This document shows, one piece after another, positions 55,676 to 64,000 of a stretch of 64,000 nucleotides of DNA (the stretch's first letter is position 1; every line of letters begins with the position of its first letter). This DNA is from Diplonema papillatum (lineage: Eukaryota; Euglenozoa; Diplonemea; Diplonemida; Diplonemidae), in assembly GCA_030068145.1 (NCBI GenBank), contig JAPJBO010000551.1, positions 88,305 through 152,304 on the forward strand. Direction: 5' to 3'. A model generated the notes under the pieces. That model was given only the letters and a program-made list of their open reading frames with translations. It was not told the DNA's origin and searched no databases. A program made the position numbers and the translations under genes.

Positions 55676-55702
55676 ACGCTCCAAAGTAGGGGCTCACGCG
55701 CT

Positions 55703-57831
55703 CTAAGGCGCCGCGTCCTCGCGGCCTTCATCGCTCCGCTGCTTCTCGAGAGAGATGACCCATTCGAGCGACTGCTTGAGCAGCGGACTGCCAGACTCGC
55801 GCATGCCGGTGATGGCGTCCCGCAGGTAGAAGATGGCTTCGTTCGCCCGGCCGCGCTCGCAGCACAAGGACGCGAGGTTGTACGAGCAGACGGCGTCGGA
55901 GGCGAGCGGGATGCGGGGCGGGTACGCCCGCCGCAGGGCGAACGACCGCTCGAAGCAAGGAAAGGCGGTCTCCGAGTCGCCAAGGGCGCGGTGCTGCGCG
56001 CCGAGGGCCAGCAGGATGTCGGCTTTGACCGACGCGTCGAGCGGGTGGCCCTCGTCGGCCAGCCGCACGGCGGCTTCGTACGCTTTGACGGACAGGTCGT
56101 GCCGCTTCTGCGCGAACAGCACGCGCCCGACGCAGACCCAGCTCTCGCACACCTGCCCGCGGTCCGGCGCCGCCTGGCTGCGGATGGACAGCTCTGCTTC
56201 GTAGTGGCGCAGGGCTTCTTCCAACCGGTCCCGCTGCTCGCAGATGCCGCCGAGTTCTCGGAGGATCGCAGCCTCCGTCCAGCTGTTTGGGTCCGCGCGC
56301 CGCACGATGGCCAGGCTCCGGTCGAGCAGCTCGGCGGCTTTGTCGGTGTCGCCCAGCTTGCGCTGGACGACGCCCACATTGAACAGGCTGCGGGCCAGGG
56401 ACAGGGATTCGTCCGCCGAAGCTGGGCCGCGTTTGCTTTTGATGTGCCGCAGCTTCAGCTCGATGGACTTCTCGAAGTAAGTCAGGGCCTCCGACGGCCG
56501 GTCCATCTGCAGCTTGAGCATCCCTGTTGGTGTTGTGTCGCATGGGTCCGGTTACGTTGCTTGCTGTTTCCCGTTCGGCCGCGGTGCATGCCGACAACTC
56601 GCTGCAAGGGTTTCGCGAACGTGTGCGCCGGCCGCACTTGACGGAGAGACTTCGTCGGGTTTCTGTTCAAAGCCGCGGACCACGCCTTATCCTTACGCTA
56701 GCGATGTTCAGCAATGCTCCTCCAGTTCTTTACTTGTGAAATGCCGGGCCAAAAATACTCGACGTAGCTGCTTCGACTCCGAATGGAAGGGAGGAAATAT
56801 AGAGGTAAGGGGCAAATATGATACAAACACAATCGGAATTGTTCTTCGCTTACACCACCGTGTGTTTGCTTTCTCACTCAGGACTTTGACCTGTTGTGTT
56901 TGTGTGATTTGTCGTGTAGGGGTAGACCCGCATGACCTCACGTCCGTTCAACACGTGGTTTGGTAGTTACAGCACTTGGGATCCCTTTTGTTCTTTGTCG
57001 GGCAGCATTGTCGACCATTTCCTTTCAAGCTGGCGCTGATGTAAAAAAAGACCGGGAAGAACGCGCAGGTAGCACACACGGCTAAACCGCCCTCAGGTAG
57101 CATGTAGCCTGCCATGTGGGTGGCCAATTTTACACGCGCGCACATGCGAGTGGATAAGTAGCATATGAGGAATACAGCACGTGACGTTCATTTAGTGAGG
57201 GTGGCCAACTTTCTGACATCTAGGTCTGGCGCGCTATTCATTTGCTTGCTGATGCCGTGCGCCATGCCATTGACAGGAACACGCTAACTAAGACCGGACG
57301 TCCAACAAAAGGAAGCGTACCGAGATTGTTGAGGGAGTTCGCCACTTTCGGGCTGTCTTCGAGCTTTTCGAAGGTGGCGAGGGCGCGGTTGCTGTGCCTC
57401 TCGGCGTCTTCCAGCCTGCCCTGTTGCTGGAGGGCGGTGCTCATGCTGGAGTGGGTGGCCGCAACCGACGAATCGCGCTGCGCTTCTTTTTCGCTGAGGA
57501 CCTGCAGCCGCAGCTTCAACTCGAGGTCGAAGCACTTCCGCGCCTCGCTGAACTCGTTCAGATTCTGGTGCGTCTCGCCTATGCAGTTGAGAAGGGATGC
57601 GAAGCGGGCCACCTGCTTCCGCCGCTTCCGGATGTCGATGTGTCGCTCGGCGGCCGCCGTCCTGCCGCGCGAGAAGAGCCGGTCCCGCGTCTCTCGAAGC
57701 TCGGCGCTGGGCACGTTCGTCAGCTGCTGCAGCATTTTCTCGGTGGTCGCGCTGTGGCCAACCATCACGTCAGCCGAGCCCGCTCCGCACTGCCGCGCTT
57801 GCCGGGCAACCGCGCGTGCGTGCCGCCACAT
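55703..57831 (-). CDS. Tetratricopeptide-repeat protein, two exons
   Basis: Exons 57321-57831 (170 codons plus 1 nt) and 55703-56523 join in phase 1 (CTCG|GTACGC, acceptor ACCAACAG|GG) to 443 residues. The junction restores a TPR helix pair: SLNNLG then MLKLQMDRPSEALTYFEKSI. Repeats run from about residue 80 to 430, for example TALQQQGRLEDAERHSNRAL, SLFNVGVVQRKLGDTDKAAE and YNLASLCCERGRANEAIFYL, each with the usual G/A, Y/F and A positions. The spacing resembles kinesin-light-chain/nephrocystin-type TPRs. TPR solenoids bind partner proteins; no catalytic domain is seen. The start at 57831 (MWRHARAVARQARQ) is the longest; a later ATG (MVGHSATTEKMLQQL) is possible. Confidence 0.78.
56752..56858 (+). 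repeat. Dispersed repeat shared with the ankyrin intron
   Basis: aatactcgacgtagctgctt, then gactccgaat-gaagggaggaaat and atacaaacacaatc, matching about 24990-25095. It lies in the intron of the TPR gene (56524-57320), so two host introns carry the same repeat. Confidence 0.7.
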
Positions 57832-57889
57832 TATCCCCTTGCTATGTCTTGAAACCTCAAGCTGTGAGTGGTTGCAGTTATTTCTCCTT

Positions 57890-58140
57890 TTCGATCCAGA
57901 TGGGGGGACTGCAAAAACGTGCTTGGAATGGATATGTGCTCAACCGCACTGCCCCCGTCTGCGCCGTGTTTCGGTCCTTTAAGCCATGGTCACTTAAGGC
58001 GGACCATCGTAAGCGCGGAACCTGAGTGTCTGCAGACAGGACAGCGGTGTGAGTCTGGTTTGTCAGGCGGCTGTTTGTAGCAGCCAGGACCACCCGTGCT
58101 ACCAGAGCACAGGAGAATCCGTCACGGGGAGATCCAGATG
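57890..58140 (+). repeat. Dispersed repeat family R2 copy
   Basis: Blocks gggggactgcaaaaacgtgc, tatgtgctcaaccgcac, gcgccgtgtttcggtccttt and gtgctaccagagcacaggag match 38700-38930 and the CSD-array spacers. Confidence 0.65.
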
Positions 58141-58149
58141 GTGGGGTTT

Positions 58150-58210
58150 CATTTTGCAAAGCGCTTTTTCGCCGCTTTAGGATGCCGCCGTGTCGCTCGG
58201 CGGCCGCCGT
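58150..58210 (-). pseudogene. Fragment of the TPR gene at the satellite edge
   Basis: About 40 bp around 58165-58210 (cgccgctt, gatg, then gtgtcgctcggcggccgccg and tcc) copy the TPR exon at about 57620-57662. The match ends exactly where the 22-bp satellite begins. Confidence 0.65.
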
Positions 58211-59154
58211 CCCCTAGTGTGTCGCCACATACCCCCTAGTGTGTCGCCACATACCCCCTGGTGTGTCGCCACATACCCCCTAGTGTGTCGCCATATACCC
58301 CCTAGTGTGTCGCCACATACCCGTAGTGTGTCGCCACATACCCCCTAGTGTGTCGCCACATACCCCCTAGTGTGTCGCTACATACCCCCTAGTGTGTCGC
58401 CACATACCCCCTGGTGTGTCGCCACATACCCTCTAGTGTGTCGCCACATACCCTCTAGTGTGTCGCCACATACCCCCTGGTGTGTCGCCACATACCCCCT
58501 AGTGTGTCGCCACATACCCCCTAGTGTGTCGCCACATACCCCCTAGTGTGTCGCCACATACCCCCTAGTGTGTCGCCACATACCCCCTAGTGTGTCGCCA
58601 CATACCCCCTAGTGTGTCGCCACATACCCCCTAGTGTGTCGCCACATACCCCCTAGTGTGTCGCCACATACCCCCTAGTGTGTCGCCACATACCCCCTAG
58701 TGTGTCGCCACATACCCCCTAGTGTGTCGCCACATACCCCCTAGTGTGTCGCCACATACCCCCTAGTGTGTCGCCACATACCCCCTAGTGTGTCGCCACA
58801 TACCCCCTAGTGTGTCGCCACATACCCCCTAGTGTGTCGCCACATACCCCCTAGTGTGTCGCCACATACCCCCTAGTGTGTCGCCACATACCCCCTAGTG
58901 TGTCGCCACATACCCCCTAGTGTGTCGCCACATACCCCCTAGTGTGTCGCCACATACCCCCTAGTGTGTCGCCACATACCCCCTAGTGTGTCGCCACATA
59001 CCCCCTAGTGTGTCGCCACATACCCCCTAGTGTGTCGCCACATACCCCCTAGTGTGTCGCCACATACCCCCTAGTGTGTCGCCACATACCCCCTAGTGTG
59101 TCGCTACATACCCCCTAGTGTGTCGCCACATACCCCCTAGTGTGTCGCTACATA

Positions 59155-59546
59155 TTACGATTCATCGTGGGAATGTTTCAGCGTAACGACCAAACAGCAG
59201 GTCATTGGGGTTTTAGCAACACAAAGTCTAAAATTCCCACCCACCCACATCCTGGTATTCGCTGCTTGCTATCCTATCAGTCCGCGGTATCCGCGAGGTC
59301 CAGGGGAGCTGGGTTCCCACCCTCCGTCCCCCGTGACTTCCTGGGCTAGCCTGTTCACTCACAAAATCAGTGGCTACCTCAGGGGGTTACCCCATCGTAC
59401 GTGAAACCCTGTTTCTTCTTCCCCTTTCTTTGTTGCAATGAGTGGATTTCAGAAGCATTCTGAGAAATGCAACGATCAAGTGAAGCGCACGCGAAGCGCA
59501 GTAGCGCAGTTCATGATGAACTCAGCAAGTGAAGCGCCAAGGCATT
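59155..59546. repeat. 392-bp unique block inside the satellite (copy 1)
   Basis: Non-satellite DNA starting ttacgattcatcgtgggaat and ending gaagcgccaaggcatt. It contains a small palindrome tccgcggtatccgcga and the word gaagcgc three times near its end. The 69-codon ORF entering it from the satellite is identical in both copies but starts in satellite sequence, so I do not call it. Confidence 0.85.
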
Positions 59547-60589
59547 CCCCCCTAGTGTGTCGCCACATACCCCCTGGTGTGTCGCTACATACCCCCTAGT
59601 GTGTCGCCACATACCCCCTGGTGTGTCGCCACATACCCCCTAGTGTGTCGCTACATACCCCCTAGTGTGTCGCCACATACCCCCTAGTGTGTCGCTACAT
59701 ACCCCCTAGTGTGTCGCCACATACCCCCTGGTGTGTCGCCACATACCCCCTAGTGTGTCGCCATATACCCCCTAGTGTGTCGCCACATACCCCCTAGTGT
59801 GTCGCCACATACCCCCTAGTGTGTCGCCACATACCCCCTAGTGTGTCGCTACATACCCCCTAGTGTGTCGCCACATACCCCCTGGTGTGTCGCCACATAC
59901 CCTCTAGTGTGTCGCCACATACCCTCTAGTGTGTCGCCACATACCCCCTGGTGTGTCGCCACATACCCCCTAGTGTGTCGCCACATACCCCCTAGTGTGT
60001 CGCCACATACCCCCTAGTGTGTCGCTACATACCCCCTAGTGTGTCGCCACATACCCCCTGGTGTGTCGCCACATACCCCCTAGTGTGTCCCCTAGTCGCC
60101 ACATACCCCCTAGTGTGTCGCCACATACCCCCTAGTGTGTCGCCATATACCCCCTAGTGTGTCGCCACATACCCCCTAGTGTGTCGCCACATACCCCCTA
60201 GTGTGTCGCCACATACCCCCTAGTGTGTCGCCACATACCCCCTAGTGTGTCGCCACATACCCCCTAGTGTGTCGCCACATACCCCCTAGTGTGTCGCCAC
60301 ATACCCCCTAGTGTGTCGCCACATACCCCCTAGTGTGTCGCCACATACCCCCTAGTGTGTCGCCACATACCCCCTAGTGTGTCGCCACATACCCCCTAGT
60401 GTGTCGCCACATACCCCCTAGTGTGTCGCCACATACCCCCTAGTGTGTCGCCACATACCCCCTAGTGTGTCGCCACATACCCCCTAGTGTGTCGCCACAT
60501 ACCCCCTAGTGTGTCGCCACATACCCCCTAGTGTGTCGCTACATACCCCCTAGTGTGTCGCCACATACCCCCTAGTGTGTCGCTACATA

Positions 60590-60981
60590 TTACGATTCAT
60601 CGTGGGAATGTTTCAGCGTAACGACCAAACAGCAGGTCATTGGGGTTTTAGCAACACAAAGTCTAAAATTCCCACCCACCCACATCCTGGTATTCGCTGC
60701 TTGCTATCCTATCAGTCCGCGGTATCCGCGAGGTCCAGGGGAGCTGGGTTCCCACCCTCCGTCCCCCGTGACTTCCTGGGCTAGCCTGTTCACTCACAAA
60801 ATCAGTGGCTACCTCAGGGGGTTACCCCATCGTACGTGAAACCCTGTTTCTTCTTCCCCTTTCTTTGTTGCAATGAGTGGATTTCAGAAGCATTCTGAGA
60901 AATGCAACGATCAAGTGAAGCGCACGCGAAGCGCAGTAGCGCAGTTCATGATGAACTCAGCAAGTGAAGCGCCAAGGCATT
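60590..60981. repeat. 392-bp unique block inside the satellite (copy 2)
   Basis: Repeats 59155-59546 at an offset of 1,435 bp with no difference that I could see, implying very recent duplication or homogenisation, or an assembly artefact in satellite DNA. Confidence 0.85.
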
Positions 60982-61649
60982 CCCCCCTAGTGTGTCGCCA
61001 CATACCCCCTGGTGTGTCGCTACATACCCCCTAGTGTGTCGCCACATACCCCCTGGTGTGTCGCCACATACCCCCTAGTGTGTCGCTACATACCCCCTAG
61101 TGTGTCGCCACATACCCCCTAGTGTGTCGCTACATACCCCCTAGTGTGTCGCCACATACCCCCTGGTGTGTCGCCACATACCCTCTAGTGTGTCGCCACA
61201 TACCCTCTAGTGTGTCGCCACATACCCCCTAGTGTGTCGCCACATACCCCCTAGTGTGTCGCCACATACCCCCTAGTGTGTCGCCACATACCCCCTAGTG
61301 TGTCGCCACATACCCCCTAGTGTGTCGCCACATACCCCCTAGTGTGTCGCCACATACCCCCTAGTGTGTCGCCACATACCCCCTGGTGTGTCGCCACATA
61401 CCCCCTAGTGTGTCGCCACATACCCCCTAGTGTGTCGCTACATACCCCCTAGTGTGTCGCCACATACCCCCTAGTGTGTCGCCACATACCCCCTAGTGTG
61501 TCGCCACATACCCCCTAGTGTGTCGCCACATACCCCCTAGTGTGTCGCCACATACCCCCTAGTGTGTCGCCATGTACCCTCACAGTTTCACTGAGGGAGT
61601 TGATGCACCACGAAAAGTCGATTAGAGAACTTAACACAGCCTTCAGGGT

Positions 61650-62840
61650 GTGGTTGGTTCAAAGAGAAATCCAAGTTTTTCCATGTCTTCGCCGCTGCCG
61701 AATGCCGACAGGTGGGACTACAGGTTCCCTTCTGTGCTCCGCGAGGCCTGGACTCGATCCTTTGCCTATGAGCCACCTTCCAAAAGGAAGTTCCGCGTGC
61801 GTGAAATGGAGTCTTTCTGCTCCACGTTATTCGGCACATGCGAAGAGGCCGTCACAGACAGGGCCCGCGCGGTACTCGCCGAGGCGATCGGCGCCACGAT
61901 ACTTGAGGTGGCGGGTTTGGATCTGCAGCGGGTCTTGGCGATCCTAATGCTCGTGTATGAGGAGGACGAAGCTCGCGTGTCACTAGCTGTTAAGAAGATT
62001 GTCGGAAAATTTGATGTACCCCCGCCTTCACTGGCGAGTCTTATCCAGGCCCCGGTCGAGGGTAGCGGAGCGGGGCAGCCGGTTTCTTCTGCGTCTGTTC
62101 CCTCTGCAGCGGTCCCGTCTGCGTCGCCTCCGGTGACGGCATCCGCGGGCGCATCGATGCAGGACCAGCTGCAGCGGATGGTCATGCAGCAGCAGGAGCA
62201 GATGCAGGCGCAGCAGCGGGAAATGCGGGCGCAACAACAGCAACAAGCGCACATGATGCAGGTGCTGCAGCAGATGCAGACGCAGCTGATGGGCATTTCG
62301 CACCAGCCGTCGCCCGCGGTAGCGTCAGTGTCAGCGACCGCGCAGCCAGCGCCGCAGCCAATGGAGTCTGACGGGCGGCAGGAAGAGGAAGAAGACGTTG
62401 CCCCCAGGGTGTTCGCGAAGGACGCCAAGGACGTCCGAGAGTGGCGGGAGCCCCTGCTCCTGGACCCGTGGGGTTTGATCCGGGACGTCGAATCGGCTTA
62501 CGTGTGTGGGAGGGCTCACCTTCCGGGTGGCGAGCAGCTCGACAGCACGTTCGGCATGCTCCGATGCTGGATGTTGGCCATGTCGGCCACCGAGGGATGG
62601 ACGCGCAGCCCCGACCAGCTGAGGCTGGGAAATGAGCTTCTGAAACAACTCCGGCTTCAGAAGCTGTACGTGGAGGAGGGGATGAGCCGTCGGGACCTCC
62701 TCCGACAAATCGGGTCTCAGGCTGAGGACCCGTTGGACAAGGCCGCCGCGGTTCTGCGCGGCAAGAAGGAGAGGGGTCCGACGAAGAAGCCGGCCTTCAG
62801 GCCGAGGCAGCCGGGAAACGGAAAGGCCGGCGGGAAATGA
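61650..62840 (+). CDS. Gag-like ORF of the retroelement
   Basis: 396 codons, starting MVGSKRNPSFSMSSPLPNAD; a second ATG at residue 12 is equally plausible. An N-terminal globular part (about 15-130, ending IVGKFDVPPPSLASLIQ) is followed by an Ala/Ser/Pro linker, a Gln/Met-rich coiled coil (about 170-215, QQQEQMQAQQREMRAQQQQQ), an acidic patch, and a second helical part (WGLIRDVESAYVCGRAHLPG, then LRLGNELLKQLRLQKLYVEE). The tail is basic (KKERGPTKKPAFRPRQPGNG), suitable for binding nucleic acid. No CCHC knuckle is seen. This is the usual layout of first ORFs in tyrosine-recombinase retroelements; the assignment rests on layout and on the recombinase behind it. Confidence 0.6.
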   Translation: MVGSKRNPSFSMSSPLPNADRWDYRFPSVLREAWTRSFAYEPPSKRKFRVREMESFCSTLFGTCEEAVTDRARAVLAEAIGATILEVAGLDLQRVLAILMLVYEEDEARVSLAVKKIVGKFDVPPPSLASLIQAPVEGSGAGQPVSSASVPSAAVPSASPPVTASAGASMQDQLQRMVMQQQEQMQAQQREMRAQQQQQAHMMQVLQQMQTQLMGISHQPSPAVASVSATAQPAPQPMESDGRQEEEEDVAPRVFAKDAKDVREWREPLLLDPWGLIRDVESAYVCGRAHLPGGEQLDSTFGMLRCWMLAMSATEGWTRSPDQLRLGNELLKQLRLQKLYVEEGMSRRDLLRQIGSQAEDPLDKAAAVLRGKKERGPTKKPAFRPRQPGNGKAGGK

Positions 62841-64000
62841 CTGGCACCCACCCGGCCCAGGCTTCAACAGCCAGTTCCAATGCAACAACAGCTCGCGCGG
62901 ATGAAGTTCCTCCCTCGTTCCACCGTCGCGTCGACCCACTCACCTCCCGTGCGAATGAAGTTCCTCCCTCCGTCGAATGTCTTTCCGACGCACTCCCCAC
63001 CCGTTCAAAAGTTCGTCTCCCCGCCGATTCCCATGCCTACACACCAAGTATATCTTCATCCCCCGTTGGCACGCACAACCGAGGCGTCGATGCTGCCACC
63101 AACACCGACCCGGCCAATGATGTGGGTTCGAGCTTGCAGCTCCTCACGGCCGTCAACGACCTCATCGTCACTGCGACCAACCTGTGCGCCGCCGTTGCCG
63201 GGAACCGAAGGGATGCCGACATCGGAGATAGGCATGGCAGTCTACCGCCTCATTTCGTCTGGAGGCACGAGCCGTACCGGTCGGACACAGGAGGGTGCGA
63301 GTACCGTGGAGATGGCTCGTACGAAGATGTCGGCGGTCGTGGCGGACATGTGGGCCCGGTCGACCACGCAGGAGCGTCGAAGCCTGTGGCGGCGGCTGCA
63401 GGCATGGACGACAGAACGTGGACTTGGGATGAACGCGGACTCGGCATGCCTGTTCGTGGCGGCAACGGGTGTCCGGCCCCAGGGACAGCTTGCCTACACC
63501 AAGGCCCTGTCGGCCTCGTTTGGGGCAATGGGGTTCGAGAACCACCCCCTGCGGGTCTTGGCCAAGGCCTTGCGCGGGGGTGGGGCGGCTATCCCGGAGA
63601 ACCAGGCGACGCCAATCGAGAGGCGGAAGCTTGTGTCTTGGGCCAGGCAGCAGCAGTCGTCCGTTCGTCTGGCGGTTCTGGTCGCGTGGAAGACGGCTTC
63701 GCGTTGGGCGGAGGCGGCGAATCTTTCGTCAGTGCAGTTCCTCCTGGTGACGCAGAAGGAGGTCATCGTGGACTGGTTCCAGACGCCGAAGGGGCGGACG
63801 CAGGATCCGTTCAAGGCGTCGCGGTTTGCGGTCATCCAGGGACCGTTGACGGCGGAAATCGCCGTTCTGTACGCGAAGTGTGCACCCTTCGCTCCGCTGT
63901 CGGCGTTGACAACGTCGGCACTGGACGCTCTGTGGGGCCAGTCGACGCAGATGCAGGGGTACACCGCGCATCCATCAAACGCGGAGCGGTGAAGCACCTC
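62837..64000 (+). CDS. Tyrosine recombinase of the retroelement, frame broken
   Basis: The recombinase is clearest in the frame 62880-63992: a core-binding part (STTQERRSLWRRLQAWTTER, then GQLAYTKALSASFGAMGF) and the catalytic part with WKTASRWAEAANLSS (candidate catalytic Arg275), FQTPKGRTQ (candidate Lys304) and YTAH (His364). Right after this His the frame runs to a stop, while SIKRGAVKHL, the usual continuation of the HxxR box in these enzymes, is read in the +2 frame; one missing base near 63971 explains this. The +2 frame is itself open from an ATG at 62837 that overlaps the Gag stop (ATGA), and its first part (ADEVPPSFHRRVDPL, LLTAVNDLIVTATNLCAAVA) looks more natural than the same region of the other frame. 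A second shift near 63230-63320 is therefore likely. Confidence 0.65.
   Translation, partial: MTGTHPAQASTASSNATTARADEVPPSFHRRVDPLTSRANEVPPSVECLSDALPTRSKVRLPADSHAYTPSISSSPVGTHNRGVDAATNTDPANDVGSSLQLLTAVNDLIVTATNLCAAVAGNRRDADIGDRHGSLPPHFVWRHEPYRSDTGGCEYRGDGSYEDVGGRGGHVGPVDHAGASKPVAAAAGMDDRTWTWDERGLGMPVRGGNGCPAPGTACLHQGPVGLVWGNGVREPPPAGLGQGLARGWGGYPGEPGDANREAEACVLGQAAAVVRSSGGSGRVEDGFALGGGGESFVSAVPPGDAEGGHRGLVPDAEGADAGSVQGVAVCGHPGTVDGGNRRSVREVCTLRSAVGVDNVGTGRSVGPVDADAGVHRASIKRGAVKHL

Larger units (their letters stand above)
58208..61571. repeat. 22-bp satellite with a higher-order repeat
   Basis: Over 110 copies of a 22-bp unit (taccccctagtgtgtcgcca+ca) in three tracts: 58208-59154, 59547-60589 and 60982-61571. 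Variants (ctGg for ctAg, cgcTac for cgcCac, accctc for accccc) occur in the same order after each unique block, giving a 1,435-bp higher-order period. Small indels break the phase near 58320 and 60090. The last tract ends about 80 bp before the Gag-like ORF of the terminal retroelement. Confidence 0.97.
61650..64000 (+). mobile_element. Tyrosine-recombinase retroelement (DIRS/Ngaro type), left part
   Basis: A Gag-like ORF followed by a tyrosine recombinase, running off the window. The RT/RNase H expected for this group is not between the two and would have to lie beyond 64000. The G+C-rich, codon-like sequence contrasts with the satellite to the left. The terminal repeat structure cannot be judged from this half. 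Confidence 0.65.

Noticed and set aside
55517-56641. 374-codon plus-strand ORF
   Set aside because: Shadow of the TPR exon, whose periodic helices are on the minus strand.
59140-60784. Two identical 69-codon ORFs
   Set aside because: They begin in satellite sequence and are identical because the 392-bp block was duplicated; no coding signal.
58208-61571. CRISPR-like array
   Set aside because: The 22-bp units are contiguous without spacers, the two unique blocks are identical, and the genome is eukaryotic.

Overview
The window is eukaryotic nuclear DNA, about half G+C. Spliceosomal introns can be placed by frame and phase in several genes, and nearly all 5' splice sites read GTRTGY (mostly GTATGC). 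No bacterial operon structure is seen. Multi-cold-shock-domain proteins, an ankyrin gene with one repeat per exon, a DIRS/Ngaro-type tyrosine-recombinase retroelement and very heavy satellite and dispersed-repeat content suggest a repeat-rich protist. A chromerid-like alveolate is my best guess, but it is weakly supported.

Layout. 1-16.7 kb: a tandem array of minus-strand cold-shock-domain (CSD) genes in units of about 2.5-3 kb. Two copies are intact three-CSD genes (9988-11112, 12569-13714), one is a two-CSD copy with a wrecked first domain (15427-16134), two are broken (around 1.5-2.5 kb and 7.5-8.5 kb) and one is a solo CSD1 remnant. A decayed reverse transcriptase/RNase H fragment lies between duplicated CSD1 copies. 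17-18 kb: hairpin-bearing repeats, a foldback element and another RT scrap. 20-21.7 kb: a single-exon, divergent legumain-like (clan CD) cysteine peptidase. 23.4-27.9 kb: an ankyrin gene with eight recognised exons of exactly 99 nt, all phase 1. 28.1-29.8 kb: a 1.6-kb terminal-inverted-repeat transposon with pogo/Tigger-like transposase remnants and a TA target duplication. 30.6 kb: a short piece of LSU rRNA-like sequence. 32.7-36.7 kb: an unrecognised two-exon gene and an RBM42-like RNA-binding protein. 42-51 kb: several coiled-coil genes, one with a duplicated exon region. 53-57.8 kb: small ORFs and a two-exon TPR protein. 58.2-61.6 kb: a 22-bp satellite with a 1,435-bp higher-order repeat. 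61.65 kb to the end: a retroelement with a Gag-like ORF followed by a tyrosine recombinase whose frame breaks at the catalytic box.

Most host genes are on the minus strand. They share no obvious pathway; the common theme is RNA binding (CSD, RBM42) and scaffold proteins (ankyrin, TPR, coiled coil). Much of the rest is dispersed repeat families that recur between the CSD array, the ankyrin introns and the intergenic DNA at 38-40 kb and 52-58 kb.
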